Source: Bdellovibrionota bacterium
Lineage (GTDB): Bacteria > Bdellovibrionota > Bdellovibrionia > Bdellovibrionales > JAEYZS01
Length of the DNA stretch: 64,000 nt
Assembly (NCBI GenBank): GCA_040386775.1
Contig: JAZKEU010000009.1
Location: forward strand, 1 to 64,000
Direction: 5' to 3'
Shown: in pieces, positions 15,170 to 22,631 of the stretch
How the letters are laid out: every line of letters begins with the position of its first letter
Numbering within the stretch: position 1 is the stretch's first letter
The notes under the pieces: generated by a model
What the model saw: only the letters and a program-made list of their open reading frames with translations
The model's database searches: none
Told to the model about the DNA's origin: nothing
Translations under genes and position numbers: made by a program

Positions 15170-17386
15170 CTAGAATTTTGTGCTGAAAACGTTTATGGCA
15201 CTAGAATCCACGGCCATCGTAGTAATCTTTAGGTTTTGCGTACCATGGTACTTATTGAAAAGACTGCGTATTCCTGGATTTACGTTCACTGCAACAAAAC
15301 CGCCGCCTACGGGAGTAATCATTGCTCCCGGAACCAATCGGCCTTGATTATCAAAATAAATGATCTTTGTATCTTCATTATACGCGCCTGGATCAAGTTC
15401 TACGGAATAAGATAATTCCAAAGCTGTCCCAATCACTAACCCTGTCTCAGGAATTACCGTAACTTTTAAACGAGACATTAGAGCATTCAACCAGCTTTGA
15501 GAAATCATCGGGATAAGAATTTCTTTTTCTGATTTGTCTACAGTAACTCGTGTTGAATAGTAATTTTGATCAGGAGACTGCACTTCTAAGAATTGCACTC
15601 CATCTGTACCAGAAAATGAAATCAATTTTCTTGCTTGCACGGGAACTTTGGTTTCTGAGCCCAAGAAGCTGATATTCGCACTCATCATTTCGCTCGATTG
15701 AATATCAAATATAAACGCTTCCGCTAAAGCAGGCTTTTGCACATCAAATTGCACTTGCGTAATAAAGCCCGGTTCAACCGGCGCAACTTGTGGAGAAAGA
15801 TATTTTCCTTTGTACTTTGCTCTGACTAAATAGTTTCCCTCGGGGATATCAGGAAAGGCATACTCTCCATTGGCTGTTGTCGAGGTGAGCGATGCATCTG
15901 GAATAAATGAATTGAAATAAACGGGCTTAATAGACTCTTGGCCGATGATTTCTACTTCTGCTCCAGCAACATGTTTTCCAGAGATTAGCACTTCACCCTT
16001 GATGATACCCATTTGTTCCTTTGGAGTTCTAATTCCTAAAATATCTTTGAGAGCTTGAATGGTCGCATCGGGATTTAATACATGAGTGAAGAGCTGTTTT
16101 GAAGAGCCCAAAATGATATTCCCCCAATGATTTTCTTTTGTGGCTTTTACGATCACTGAAGAGTTAAAAACTTTGATGTTAGCATTGAGAGCATCGCTGA
16201 TTCTGATTTGAGAGTTGTTGAGTTTTTCTTTTTTGTAATAAGAGTACGCCGAAATATTTTGGGCAACAACTTGATCTAAAATTGGAGCGATCTTAATTGG
16301 AACATTTTTTAGGTCCGCATCCGATTTTATATTTAACATCACTTCCGGCATAAGAATTTCTGCTCTTCCTACCATCGTGTCGTTTTCTAAAAGTTCTGCG
16401 ATGACCACTCCCGTATTAGGTTCGTTGACATAAATCTCGTAACGACCTTTATCCAAGAACACTTGGCCATATTCGTACTTCGTTCCTCCGATTTGTCTGT
16501 AAACTACAATTTTCTGAGTTCCCGTAAGGGCTAATCCTTTTGTCACTTCCAGATTTCCTGCGATCAGAGCTTGTCTCTGATTTCCACGACTAGCAACTGT
16601 GATTCCTTCGTTACTCTCTTTGTTACCTTTCTCATCGATTATCTCATCCGAAGGAGCCGTAGGGAGTGGCGGGCTTCTTTTTCCGCTTCCTTTTGTATAT
16701 CCACTGCGAGAAAAATTGCTCGCCTGTCTTGTTGCTCTTTCTGCGGCTTGCTGCCTTCTTTGTGAATAAGATTTTCTAGCGCCTGTGTTTGTACCGTAAG
16801 TGTTTGCAATTTCTCTTTCAGTTGGCGCCTCTGGATCTACTCCTGCGCTTGCAAGAGCAGTCTTTGCTCTTGCTTCAAAAGACTCAGTTCCATAATCTTG
16901 CTCTAAGATCTCATCAAAGTTTTCAATCTCTTCAACGCGATCACGTAAATTTGTTGGCAGGGTTGCCGCAAACATCTGTTTTTCTGGATTGCTCGGCTTA
17001 TTGATGATGGCAATGCTTGATGAACTTTTCTGTAAAGATAGGCCCGCAAGCATTCTGGCTTGAACTTTTGGTTTTGCTTCTTCAACAGCTGCTTTTTGAA
17101 GAGCGGCAAATTTTCTAGAAATTTTTAAAACTATCTTTCTTGTTTGCAGGCGGTTGGTTTCAAGAACCTGCTTTGTATTATTGCTTACAAACTCCTCATC
17201 TATGTGGGGAGTGATTCTTTCATCGTCAAATATTGCAAGCGGTGGAGCTGTTTTTGAATATTTTAAACTCAAACCTTCTTGATGACTCAAGCTATAGTTC
17301 GACAACGAAAGAGGTAATGCGATTACACTTCCAAAAATTGCACGAGAAATAATGTTGAAAACATTTTCTAATCTAAAGTTGTCCAT
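15170..17386 (-). CDS. Large exported protein with a carboxypeptidase-regulatory-like (Cna-B type) domain
   Basis: 738 residues. A hydrophobic N-terminal stretch (about 14-30) suggests export. Residues 60-270 are charged and low in order (Arg/Gln/Ser-rich, with GKRSPPLPTAPS). A beta-rich region follows, then at about 455-560 a clear CarboxypepD_reg/Cna-B-like module: GIIKGEVLISGKHVAGAEVEIIG, later TTANGEYAFPDIPEGNYLVRAKYKG. The last 180 residues are again beta-rich. These modules usually form rigid stalks in surface or secreted proteins. I do not recognise the complete protein. It sits downstream of a lipoprotein gene on the same strand, 97 bases away. Confidence 0.6.
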   Translation of the reverse strand: MDNFRLENVFNIISRAIFGSVIALPLSLSNYSLSHQEGLSLKYSKTAPPLAIFDDERITPHIDEEFVSNNTKQVLETNRLQTRKIVLKISRKFAALQKAAVEEAKPKVQARMLAGLSLQKSSSSIAIINKPSNPEKQMFAATLPTNLRDRVEEIENFDEILEQDYGTESFEARAKTALASAGVDPEAPTEREIANTYGTNTGARKSYSQRRQQAAERATRQASNFSRSGYTKGSGKRSPPLPTAPSDEIIDEKGNKESNEGITVASRGNQRQALIAGNLEVTKGLALTGTQKIVVYRQIGGTKYEYGQVFLDKGRYEIYVNEPNTGVVIAELLENDTMVGRAEILMPEVMLNIKSDADLKNVPIKIAPILDQVVAQNISAYSYYKKEKLNNSQIRISDALNANIKVFNSSVIVKATKENHWGNIILGSSKQLFTHVLNPDATIQALKDILGIRTPKEQMGIIKGEVLISGKHVAGAEVEIIGQESIKPVYFNSFIPDASLTSTTANGEYAFPDIPEGNYLVRAKYKGKYLSPQVAPVEPGFITQVQFDVQKPALAEAFIFDIQSSEMMSANISFLGSETKVPVQARKLISFSGTDGVQFLEVQSPDQNYYSTRVTVDKSEKEILIPMISQSWLNALMSRLKVTVIPETGLVIGTALELSYSVELDPGAYNEDTKIIYFDNQGRLVPGAMITPVGGGFVAVNVNPGIRSLFNKYHGTQNLKITTMAVDSSAINVFSTKF

Positions 17387-17483
17387 CCATGGTTACTTCG
17401 TTAGTTACTTTATTAACTGTTACATCTGTTCAAATGTTTATGACTACTCATTTTAGAGAATAGGCACCACCCTATTATTGTAT

Positions 17484-17981
17484 TTAGAATGGTCTAAAAT
17501 CGTCAAATATGTTTTTGTTTTTGCGACGTTGGGCAAGCTGATCTTCAATACGACTGACTACTCTTTTGGCTAGGGAAACTTGACCCTGAAATTCAGTTCC
17601 GTAGTTGAATGCTTCATCCACTTTTGAAATATTTGGAGCTACTTTTCTTACATCCACAGCAAGACCATAGGGTCGTCTATCTCCATCGATTAGCACTCTC
17701 ATAACTAGAGGGATTTTGCCTTTCTTCTCTTGCTCCGTTTTCTCTTGGGTGACTGTAAATTTTTTTGAATAGAATACACGCCTATTCTCATTAGTTGCTC
17801 CCAAGCCCTGAGGAAGGTTTTCAACAATGGCGCTCTGAATATCCATAATTGAATAATCATAGTCATAGGTCGCGTAAGAAGCGGTTGAACAGGCATTCAA
17901 ACATACTACGCTTAAGCTACTCAATAATAGAGTAGCCAAAGCTTTATAAAAGGATTTATTGATGAGATTTTTTATAATCAT
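17484..17981 (-). CDS. Small lipoprotein of unknown function
   Basis: About 165 residues. The signal region has hydrophobic [17 protein letters not shown], with a good lipobox LNAC. The mature protein contains Tyr/Asp-rich YATYDYDYS, a central beta-like segment ([25 protein letters not shown]), and a basic C-terminus ([14 protein letters not shown]). The ATG at 17979-17981 is used here; TTG at 17996 in the same frame is an alternative. Either way the start lies inside the end of the transaldolase gene, so the two are probably translated together. No family recognised. Confidence 0.65.
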   Translation of the reverse strand: MIIKNLINKSFYKALATLLLSSLSVVCLNACSTASYATYDYDYSIMDIQSAIVENLPQGLGATNENRRVFYSKKFTVTQEKTEQEKKGKIPLVMRVLIDGDRRPYGLAVDVRKVAPNISKVDEAFNYGTEFQGQVSLAKRVVSRIEDQLAQRRKNKNIFDDFRPF

Positions 17982-18600
17982 TGAGAAAGATTTCAATACC
18001 CTTGTCGGTTAATGGATGGTGAGTCAGTTGCTTAATAACTTTGTGTGGAATTGTCGCAATATGTGCGCCAGCCAATGCTGCGTCTAGTAGGTGAATTGGA
18101 TTACGAATACTCGCCGCCAAGATTTGAGTGCTGAAATTATAGTTTTGAAAAATTTGGACCATTTGGCGAACAGCCGTCATTCCATCAGAGCCAATGTCAT
18201 CCAGTCTTCCAATAAAAGGTGAAACCATTGTTCCGCCTGCTTTTGCCACTAGAAGCGCCTGCAGGGGAGTGAAGACAAGTGTAACATTTGTTTTGATTTT
18301 TTCAGCTGAGAATTTTCTTACAGCTTGAAGACCCGCTTCTGTCATTGGAACCTTGATCACTACGTTGTCATGAATTTTTGCAAGCTCCATTCCTTCTTTG
18401 TACATACCTTCTGCATCGAGCGCGATAACTTCCGCAGAAATTGGACCTTTTACGATTTCACAGATGTCTTTGATCACATCCTTGATAGGCCTTCCTGTTT
18501 TTGCGATTAAACTTGGGTTTGTTGTTACCCCGTCAACAAGGCCGAGTGACTGAACTTCTTTGATTTCGTTAATGTCTGCAGAATCAATAAAAAACTTCAT
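17956..18600 (-). CDS. tal: Transaldolase (compact TalC/fructose-6-phosphate aldolase type)
   Basis: 214 residues from the ATG at 18598-18600, preceded by AGGAG. The longer frame to 18627 lacks a site. Family marks: [15 protein letters not shown] at the start, [14 protein letters not shown], the Schiff-base Lys in [42 protein letters not shown] and ILAASIRNP. This small decameric class carries out the dihydroxyacetone transfer of the pentose phosphate pathway. It is the eighth gene of the ftsK-dap run, with a small inverted repeat in its leader (18618-18641). Confidence 0.93.
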   Translation of the reverse strand: MKFFIDSADINEIKEVQSLGLVDGVTTNPSLIAKTGRPIKDVIKDICEIVKGPISAEVIALDAEGMYKEGMELAKIHDNVVIKVPMTEAGLQAVRKFSAEKIKTNVTLVFTPLQALLVAKAGGTMVSPFIGRLDDIGSDGMTAVRQMVQIFQNYNFSTQILAASIRNPIHLLDAALAGAHIATIPHKVIKQLTHHPLTDKGIEIFLNDYKKSHQ

Positions 18601-18617
18601 AAAAGCTCCTCTGGTAG

Positions 18618-18641
18618 TACTAATCACCTGGGTAATTAGTA
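18618..18641. repeat. Inverted repeat in the transaldolase leader
   Basis: TACTAAT (18618-18624) pairs with ATTAGTA (18635-18641) across a 10-base loop, lying just before the ribosome site of the transaldolase gene (minus strand) and just after the HPPK-like stop. It may be an operator, a transcript-processing hairpin or chance. Confidence 0.35.
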
Positions 18642-18653
18642 TGAGGGCAAAGG

Positions 18654-19145
18654 CTATTTCTCTCTGGATAAAAAATCAAGAAGCGTTTTACTTTGGGCGT
18701 AAAACTCAATTTTCTCCAGCGATCCCGTGGTCTCTGAGAGTATTTTGAGATCTTTTCCTACGACGGGATGCACATAGTCCCCCCAAAGATCTGCGGCCGG
18801 CAAGCACCATCTTTTGAGCTTATGAAGCTCCATGCATGGCAGAACAAGATCAGGACTCCTAAGTATGACGTCATCAAAGATCAATACCTCAATCATGTAC
18901 CGAGTGCTCTTGATGCTTTTTGTGATTTCATCAATTTTCCTCTTTAGAGCTTTTGGTTCTGATTGAGTTCGAAGAGAATAAACAACTGTAAGTCCTTCTT
19001 CTTCGTTATCAGAATATTGATAGACGCCAGATACTCCATGCACATCCGCGGTGCGATAAAGCGCTTTTGCTACTCTCCGATGAAGAGAAAGACTTGGATC
19101 TAAATCTGTTTGAACTCCGATAAGAGCTCTGTGAAGCGGCATCAT
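18654..19145 (-). CDS. HPPK (FolK)-like protein with a degraded active site
   Basis: 163 residues, FolK length. The layout follows 6-hydroxymethyl-dihydropterin pyrophosphokinase: [26 protein letters not shown], then VSGVYQYSD, then VVYSLRT, then [22 protein letters not shown] and the final [16 protein letters not shown]. In active FolK the metal site is DxD in LDLDI and a His follows in LPHP. Here the aligned residues are M and E (MIEVL), and the His is Cys (LPCME). It may be a non-catalytic or altered paralogue. It overlaps dapB by four bases (ATGA), so it is translated with the lysine genes. Confidence 0.6.
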   Translation of the reverse strand: MMPLHRALIGVQTDLDPSLSLHRRVAKALYRTADVHGVSGVYQYSDNEEEGLTVVYSLRTQSEPKALKRKIDEITKSIKSTRYMIEVLIFDDVILRSPDLVLPCMELHKLKRWCLPAADLWGDYVHPVVGKDLKILSETTGSLEKIEFYAQSKTLLDFLSREK

Positions 19146-19777
19146 TTAAGGACATCCTCGATAGAATAATTTGCTGCTTTTTTCTTTAAAATCCATTTTG
19201 CACAAGTCACTGCTCCGCGCGCAAATACCGTTCTATTCAAAGCATCATGCTGGATAAGAATGGTTTCTTCTGGTCCTTTAATAATCACTTTATGCTGACC
19301 AAAAACCTCTCCTTCTCGATGCGAGGTTATGTCTTTTATTTTTTTCTTAATCGCTTTTTCCAAGTGACTTTGAATTGTTAATGCCGTTCCACTGGGAGCG
19401 TCTTTTTTATGAATGTGATGTGTTTCTTCGATAGAAAAGTCGTAATCTTTTATCGCCCTTAAGTTCTTTAACATTTCGTTAATGACTGTCACGCCCATGC
19501 TCATATTCGAGGCCCAGAGAGTTGGTATTTTTTTAGATGCCATCCTTAAAGCTTTAAATTGCTTTGCAGATAATCCCGTTGTCCCACATACAAATGGAGT
19601 TTTGTTTTTTAAAGCAGCTTGCAGGTTTTTTAGGAATGCCTCTGCGTTAGAGAAATCAATAATCACATCGGCGCTCTCTATTTTTTCAGTTCGCTTTAGT
19701 TTTTTATCACTTTCAATAAGCTTAGAAATTTCTTTCCCCATTTTTCCCGAAGCGCCAAATAAAAAAACATTGCTCAT
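19142..19777 (-). CDS. dapB: 4-hydroxy-tetrahydrodipicolinate reductase (compact form)
   Basis: 211 residues, shorter than the usual 240-270. The nucleotide-binding loop FLFGASGKMGKEI (5-17) is present, as are DVIIDFSNAEA, FVCGTTGLS, ASNMSMGV, and the substrate motif EETHHIHKKDAPSGTAL, close to the E. coli version. It reduces the DapA product with NAD(P)H on the way to meso-diaminopimelate and lysine. The shortening falls between the Rossmann loop and DFS, where beta strands are reduced. Four-base overlaps with dapA and the HPPK-like gene. Confidence 0.95.
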   Translation of the reverse strand: MSNVFLFGASGKMGKEISKLIESDKKLKRTEKIESADVIIDFSNAEAFLKNLQAALKNKTPFVCGTTGLSAKQFKALRMASKKIPTLWASNMSMGVTVINEMLKNLRAIKDYDFSIEETHHIHKKDAPSGTALTIQSHLEKAIKKKIKDITSHREGEVFGQHKVIIKGPEETILIQHDALNRTVFARGAVTCAKWILKKKAANYSIEDVLK

Positions 19778-20640
19778 ACAAAACCCTTCACTTGTACATC
19801 CACCTTTGGTTTCATTTCTTCTGAGATAGAAACGAGTGGCAATCTCATTTCGTCCGAAGATAAAATTCCAATTTTTTTCAATGCGTACTTCACCGGAATG
19901 GGATTAGCTTCTACATACATGCTATCGATGAGAGGAAAATATTTTTCGTATTCTATAAGAGCTTTGGCGTCTCCGGCTTTGATTCTTTTATAAGTGTCTT
20001 GCATTTTTCCAGAGATAAGATGTGAAACTACAGCAATGACACCTTTTCCGCCTTTTGCCGCAAGTGCCATGCAGGTTTTATCATCACCACTGAGAACATT
20101 GAAATCTCTTCTTACTTTAGAAATAATTTTAGCACCAAATTCAACATCGCCAGTAGCTTCTTTGATCCCTACAATTTTTTTATTCTCGCTCAAAGATAAA
20201 ATTGTATCCAGCTCCAGTGAAGTGATGGTTCTCCCAGGAACATTATAAAGTATCGTCGGAATCTCAACAGAGTTTGCTACTTTATTGAAATGTTCAAAAA
20301 GCCCTCGCTGTGGAGGTTTATTATAATAAGGAACAACGACCAGAAGAGCTTTTGCTCCCCACTTTTCTGCTTTTTGGGATCTCTGAATTGTGTCTTGAGT
20401 AGAGTTTGTCCCTGTTCCCACAATAAGAGGAACTTGTCCTGCCACTTCTGATTTTACAAATTGAAATATTTTTTCTTTCTCTGCATCTGTTGTGGTCGGA
20501 CTTTCCGCTGTCGTTCCGTGAACAACGAATCCATCAATACCCTGATCAAGCTGACTCTTTAAAAGGTTTTTTAAAGAAGGATAATCTACTTCTCCATTTT
20601 TAAAAGGCGTAACAAGGGCTGTAATTATACCTTCAAACAT
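19774..20640 (-). CDS. dapA: 4-hydroxy-tetrahydrodipicolinate synthase
   Basis: 288 residues, normal length. Motifs: GIITALVTPFKNGEVDY, GIDGFVVHGTTAESPT, the Tyr in ILYNVPGRT, the Schiff-base Lys in IVGIKEATGD, and NVLSGDDKT. It condenses pyruvate with aspartate semialdehyde. It overlaps dapF by 16 bases and dapB by four. Feedback inhibition by lysine cannot be judged from the sequence alone. Confidence 0.96.
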   Translation of the reverse strand: MFEGIITALVTPFKNGEVDYPSLKNLLKSQLDQGIDGFVVHGTTAESPTTTDAEKEKIFQFVKSEVAGQVPLIVGTGTNSTQDTIQRSQKAEKWGAKALLVVVPYYNKPPQRGLFEHFNKVANSVEIPTILYNVPGRTITSLELDTILSLSENKKIVGIKEATGDVEFGAKIISKVRRDFNVLSGDDKTCMALAAKGGKGVIAVVSHLISGKMQDTYKRIKAGDAKALIEYEKYFPLIDSMYVEANPIPVKYALKKIGILSSDEMRLPLVSISEEMKPKVDVQVKGFV

Positions 20641-21437
20641 AACTCTCCTTCACAAATAATTTCTGCGGATCCGGTAACAATCGCTGATTTTCCTTTTAAA
20701 TCCACTTTAATTTTTCCGCCAGGCATTTGTACTGTGATTGGGGTTTTTTCGTAGACTGCTTCGAAAACCATTCCAACGGCGACGGCTCCTGTTCCGCAGG
20801 CCAAAGTAAAATCCTCAACTCCTCTTTCAAAAGTAATTGCTTTCACTGTTGAGCTTTTTCCCTCCCAATAGGTCACATTGCTTCCAGGTTTATTGAAGAT
20901 TTTATGAAATCTCAATTGAGAGGAAATATGTCTTAAGGATTCTAAATTTGTGAACTTTTTATGAACTACAAAATGAGGCACTCCGGAATTCACCGCATAC
21001 CCATCGGTTTCATGGTGTTTCCCATCAAACGTGCGTACGTTCAACAGTTTAATTTTTTGCTTTCTAATCGGGAGCTCAACTTGGATGTCTTTGCCGGAGG
21101 CTTTTCCGGTTACGAGCCCAACGATGGATTCAAATTTTACATTTTTCTTTTTTTGTAGTTCATACCTCACCACGCAGCGAGAAGCATTCAAACACATCTC
21201 CGCGCGAGAGCCGTCGCGATTATAAAAATCCCAGCGAAAATCATTTTTTATATTTTTTGCTTTTTCTAAAAACAAAAGTCCATCGGCACCTACGCCGTAG
21301 TGACGATCACAAGCTGCTTTAACAATTTCTTTTCTCTTCTTTTGAGAAAAAGATTTTTTTAAAGATCTCAAATCAACAACGATAAAATCATTTCCCGCTC
21401 CAGAGAGCTTGGTAAATCGTAGGCTATTTTTTTTCAT
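20625..21437 (-). CDS. dapF: Diaminopimelate epimerase
   Basis: 270 residues from ATG 21435-21437; the frame extends to 21479 but family homology begins at RFTKLSGAGNDFIVVD. Two catalytic cysteines are present: the first in MCLNASRC, where the usual pattern is CGNGxRC, and the second in LACGTGAVAV. The Gly-to-Leu change beside the first Cys is unusual. It interconverts LL- and meso-diaminopimelate for peptidoglycan. The start lies inside the end of the LptM-like gene (14-base overlap). Confidence 0.93.
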   Translation of the reverse strand: MKKNSLRFTKLSGAGNDFIVVDLRSLKKSFSQKKRKEIVKAACDRHYGVGADGLLFLEKAKNIKNDFRWDFYNRDGSRAEMCLNASRCVVRYELQKKKNVKFESIVGLVTGKASGKDIQVELPIRKQKIKLLNVRTFDGKHHETDGYAVNSGVPHFVVHKKFTNLESLRHISSQLRFHKIFNKPGSNVTYWEGKSSTVKAITFERGVEDFTLACGTGAVAVGMVFEAVYEKTPITVQMPGGKIKVDLKGKSAIVTGSAEIICEGELCLKV

Positions 21438-21654
21438 CGGCTTCTTTTTTCTTTTTTGTTTCTTCTGTTGTAGGTGCATAAACTGGCGGCACTGTAGGAA
21501 ACGCTAGATTTTCAGTTGCGCCCTTATAGGTAGGCTGTCCTCTGCCAAGTTCTGCCGGAATTTTGGGTGGAACAGGATCTCCGCGAACACCGCAACCAAC
21601 GTGCCCAATCATCGCAATTAGAAAGATGATTATTATTCTTTTAGCCGTCTTCAT
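21424..21654 (-). CDS. LptM (YifL)-like small lipoprotein
   Basis: 76 residues. The signal is hydrophobic (RIIIIFLIAMIGHVGC) with lipidation at Cys21. The mature start CGVRGDPVPPKIP resembles the CGxKGPLYxP motif of LptM, the lipoprotein that assists assembly of the LptDE lipopolysaccharide translocon. The tail is Lys/Glu rich. In E. coli the lptM gene is also directly upstream of dapF, so position supports the motif. The C-terminal tail is not conserved, and the assignment rests on a short motif and position. Confidence 0.6.
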   Translation of the reverse strand: MKTAKRIIIIFLIAMIGHVGCGVRGDPVPPKIPAELGRGQPTYKGATENLAFPTVPPVYAPTTEETKKKKEADEKK

Positions 21655-22562
21655 TAGTTATCCTTTTTTTCTTGATCCAAAATTCCTTTGTATTCCACTT
21701 CAAATGTTTTGAATTCATGGCAAAGTCTTGGTTCTAGTTCGTATTTTAAATAATCTGCCTTGGTGATTGTCTTGCATCCGCGAATATATCTTGAGGCTGC
21801 GTCCTTAAAAGAAAGCTCCTGCTTTTCGAGAATTTGGCTTTCCCAAAAATAAATCTCTGGAAATTCTTTATCAATTTGTTTGGCTTTCTCTATATGATAA
21901 GTTGCCTCTGGGTATTGTTTTTGCGTAAAGAATTTTTGTACTAGCACCATGTTAAAGTAAAGAGGATAAAGGGTTTCGAGGTATTTATATTCGCTTGCAG
22001 ACTTATTAAGAGGCTCGATCACTTGCAGACAGGCTTTGATCTGTAAGTCAGTAAGCTGAAGTTGTGGATAGAACGGGTTGATCTCAAGAGCCTTTGTTAT
22101 AGAGGTATTGGCTTCTTCACACTTACCGGTAACCATTGCCAAGCGCGCCATCCAGAGCAAAATTAAAATATTGTCTGGCTCAACTTTGATTGCTTCTTTA
22201 AATTTTTCAGCGGCTTCTGCTGGAGATTCTCTTAGTAGCGATTTTGCGTATTCATAAAATTTTTGTGTTTTTTCGGTATAGAATAAAGTCGAAATATTAT
22301 TGAGGGTTTTCTTTAATTCTTCCTGGGCTTTTCTGTTATACGTTTCCGATTTGATCACTCGAACTAAAACTTGAGAAGCCTGAAGTCGATCTTGTTGAAG
22401 GGTTAAGCTCTGAGCTTTTTGAATTATATCCTTATAGCTTTCTTTACTTTTCGATGGTGTTTTGCTTTTAATATCTGGAATTGGGCTGGGTATTAAATCA
22501 GTTTGCGCCATAGACACTTTTGAAATGAATAATAAAATAAAAAGATTTAAGAAAAACTTCAT
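21654..22562 (-). CDS. Exported TPR-repeat protein
   Basis: 302 residues. A signal peptide (MKFFLNLFILLFISKVSMAQ) is followed by a Pro/Lys/Ser linker and several tetratricopeptide-type helices: SPAEAAEKFKEAIKVEPDNILILLWMARLAMVTG, CEEANTSITKALEINPFYPQL, and YPEATYHIEKAKQIDKEFPEIYFW. It is probably a periplasmic scaffold. The stop overlaps the next start by one base, and ftsK ends 69 bases upstream on the same strand. Confidence 0.8.
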   Translation of the reverse strand: MKFFLNLFILLFISKVSMAQTDLIPSPIPDIKSKTPSKSKESYKDIIQKAQSLTLQQDRLQASQVLVRVIKSETYNRKAQEELKKTLNNISTLFYTEKTQKFYEYAKSLLRESPAEAAEKFKEAIKVEPDNILILLWMARLAMVTGKCEEANTSITKALEINPFYPQLQLTDLQIKACLQVIEPLNKSASEYKYLETLYPLYFNMVLVQKFFTQKQYPEATYHIEKAKQIDKEFPEIYFWESQILEKQELSFKDAASRYIRGCKTITKADYLKYELEPRLCHEFKTFEVEYKGILDQEKKDN

Positions 22563-22631
22563 GTATCATGATTACTATGATTTGGCCCACTAAGACAAGT
22601 CCGGAGGCAAGACCATAATCATTAGTTGTCT

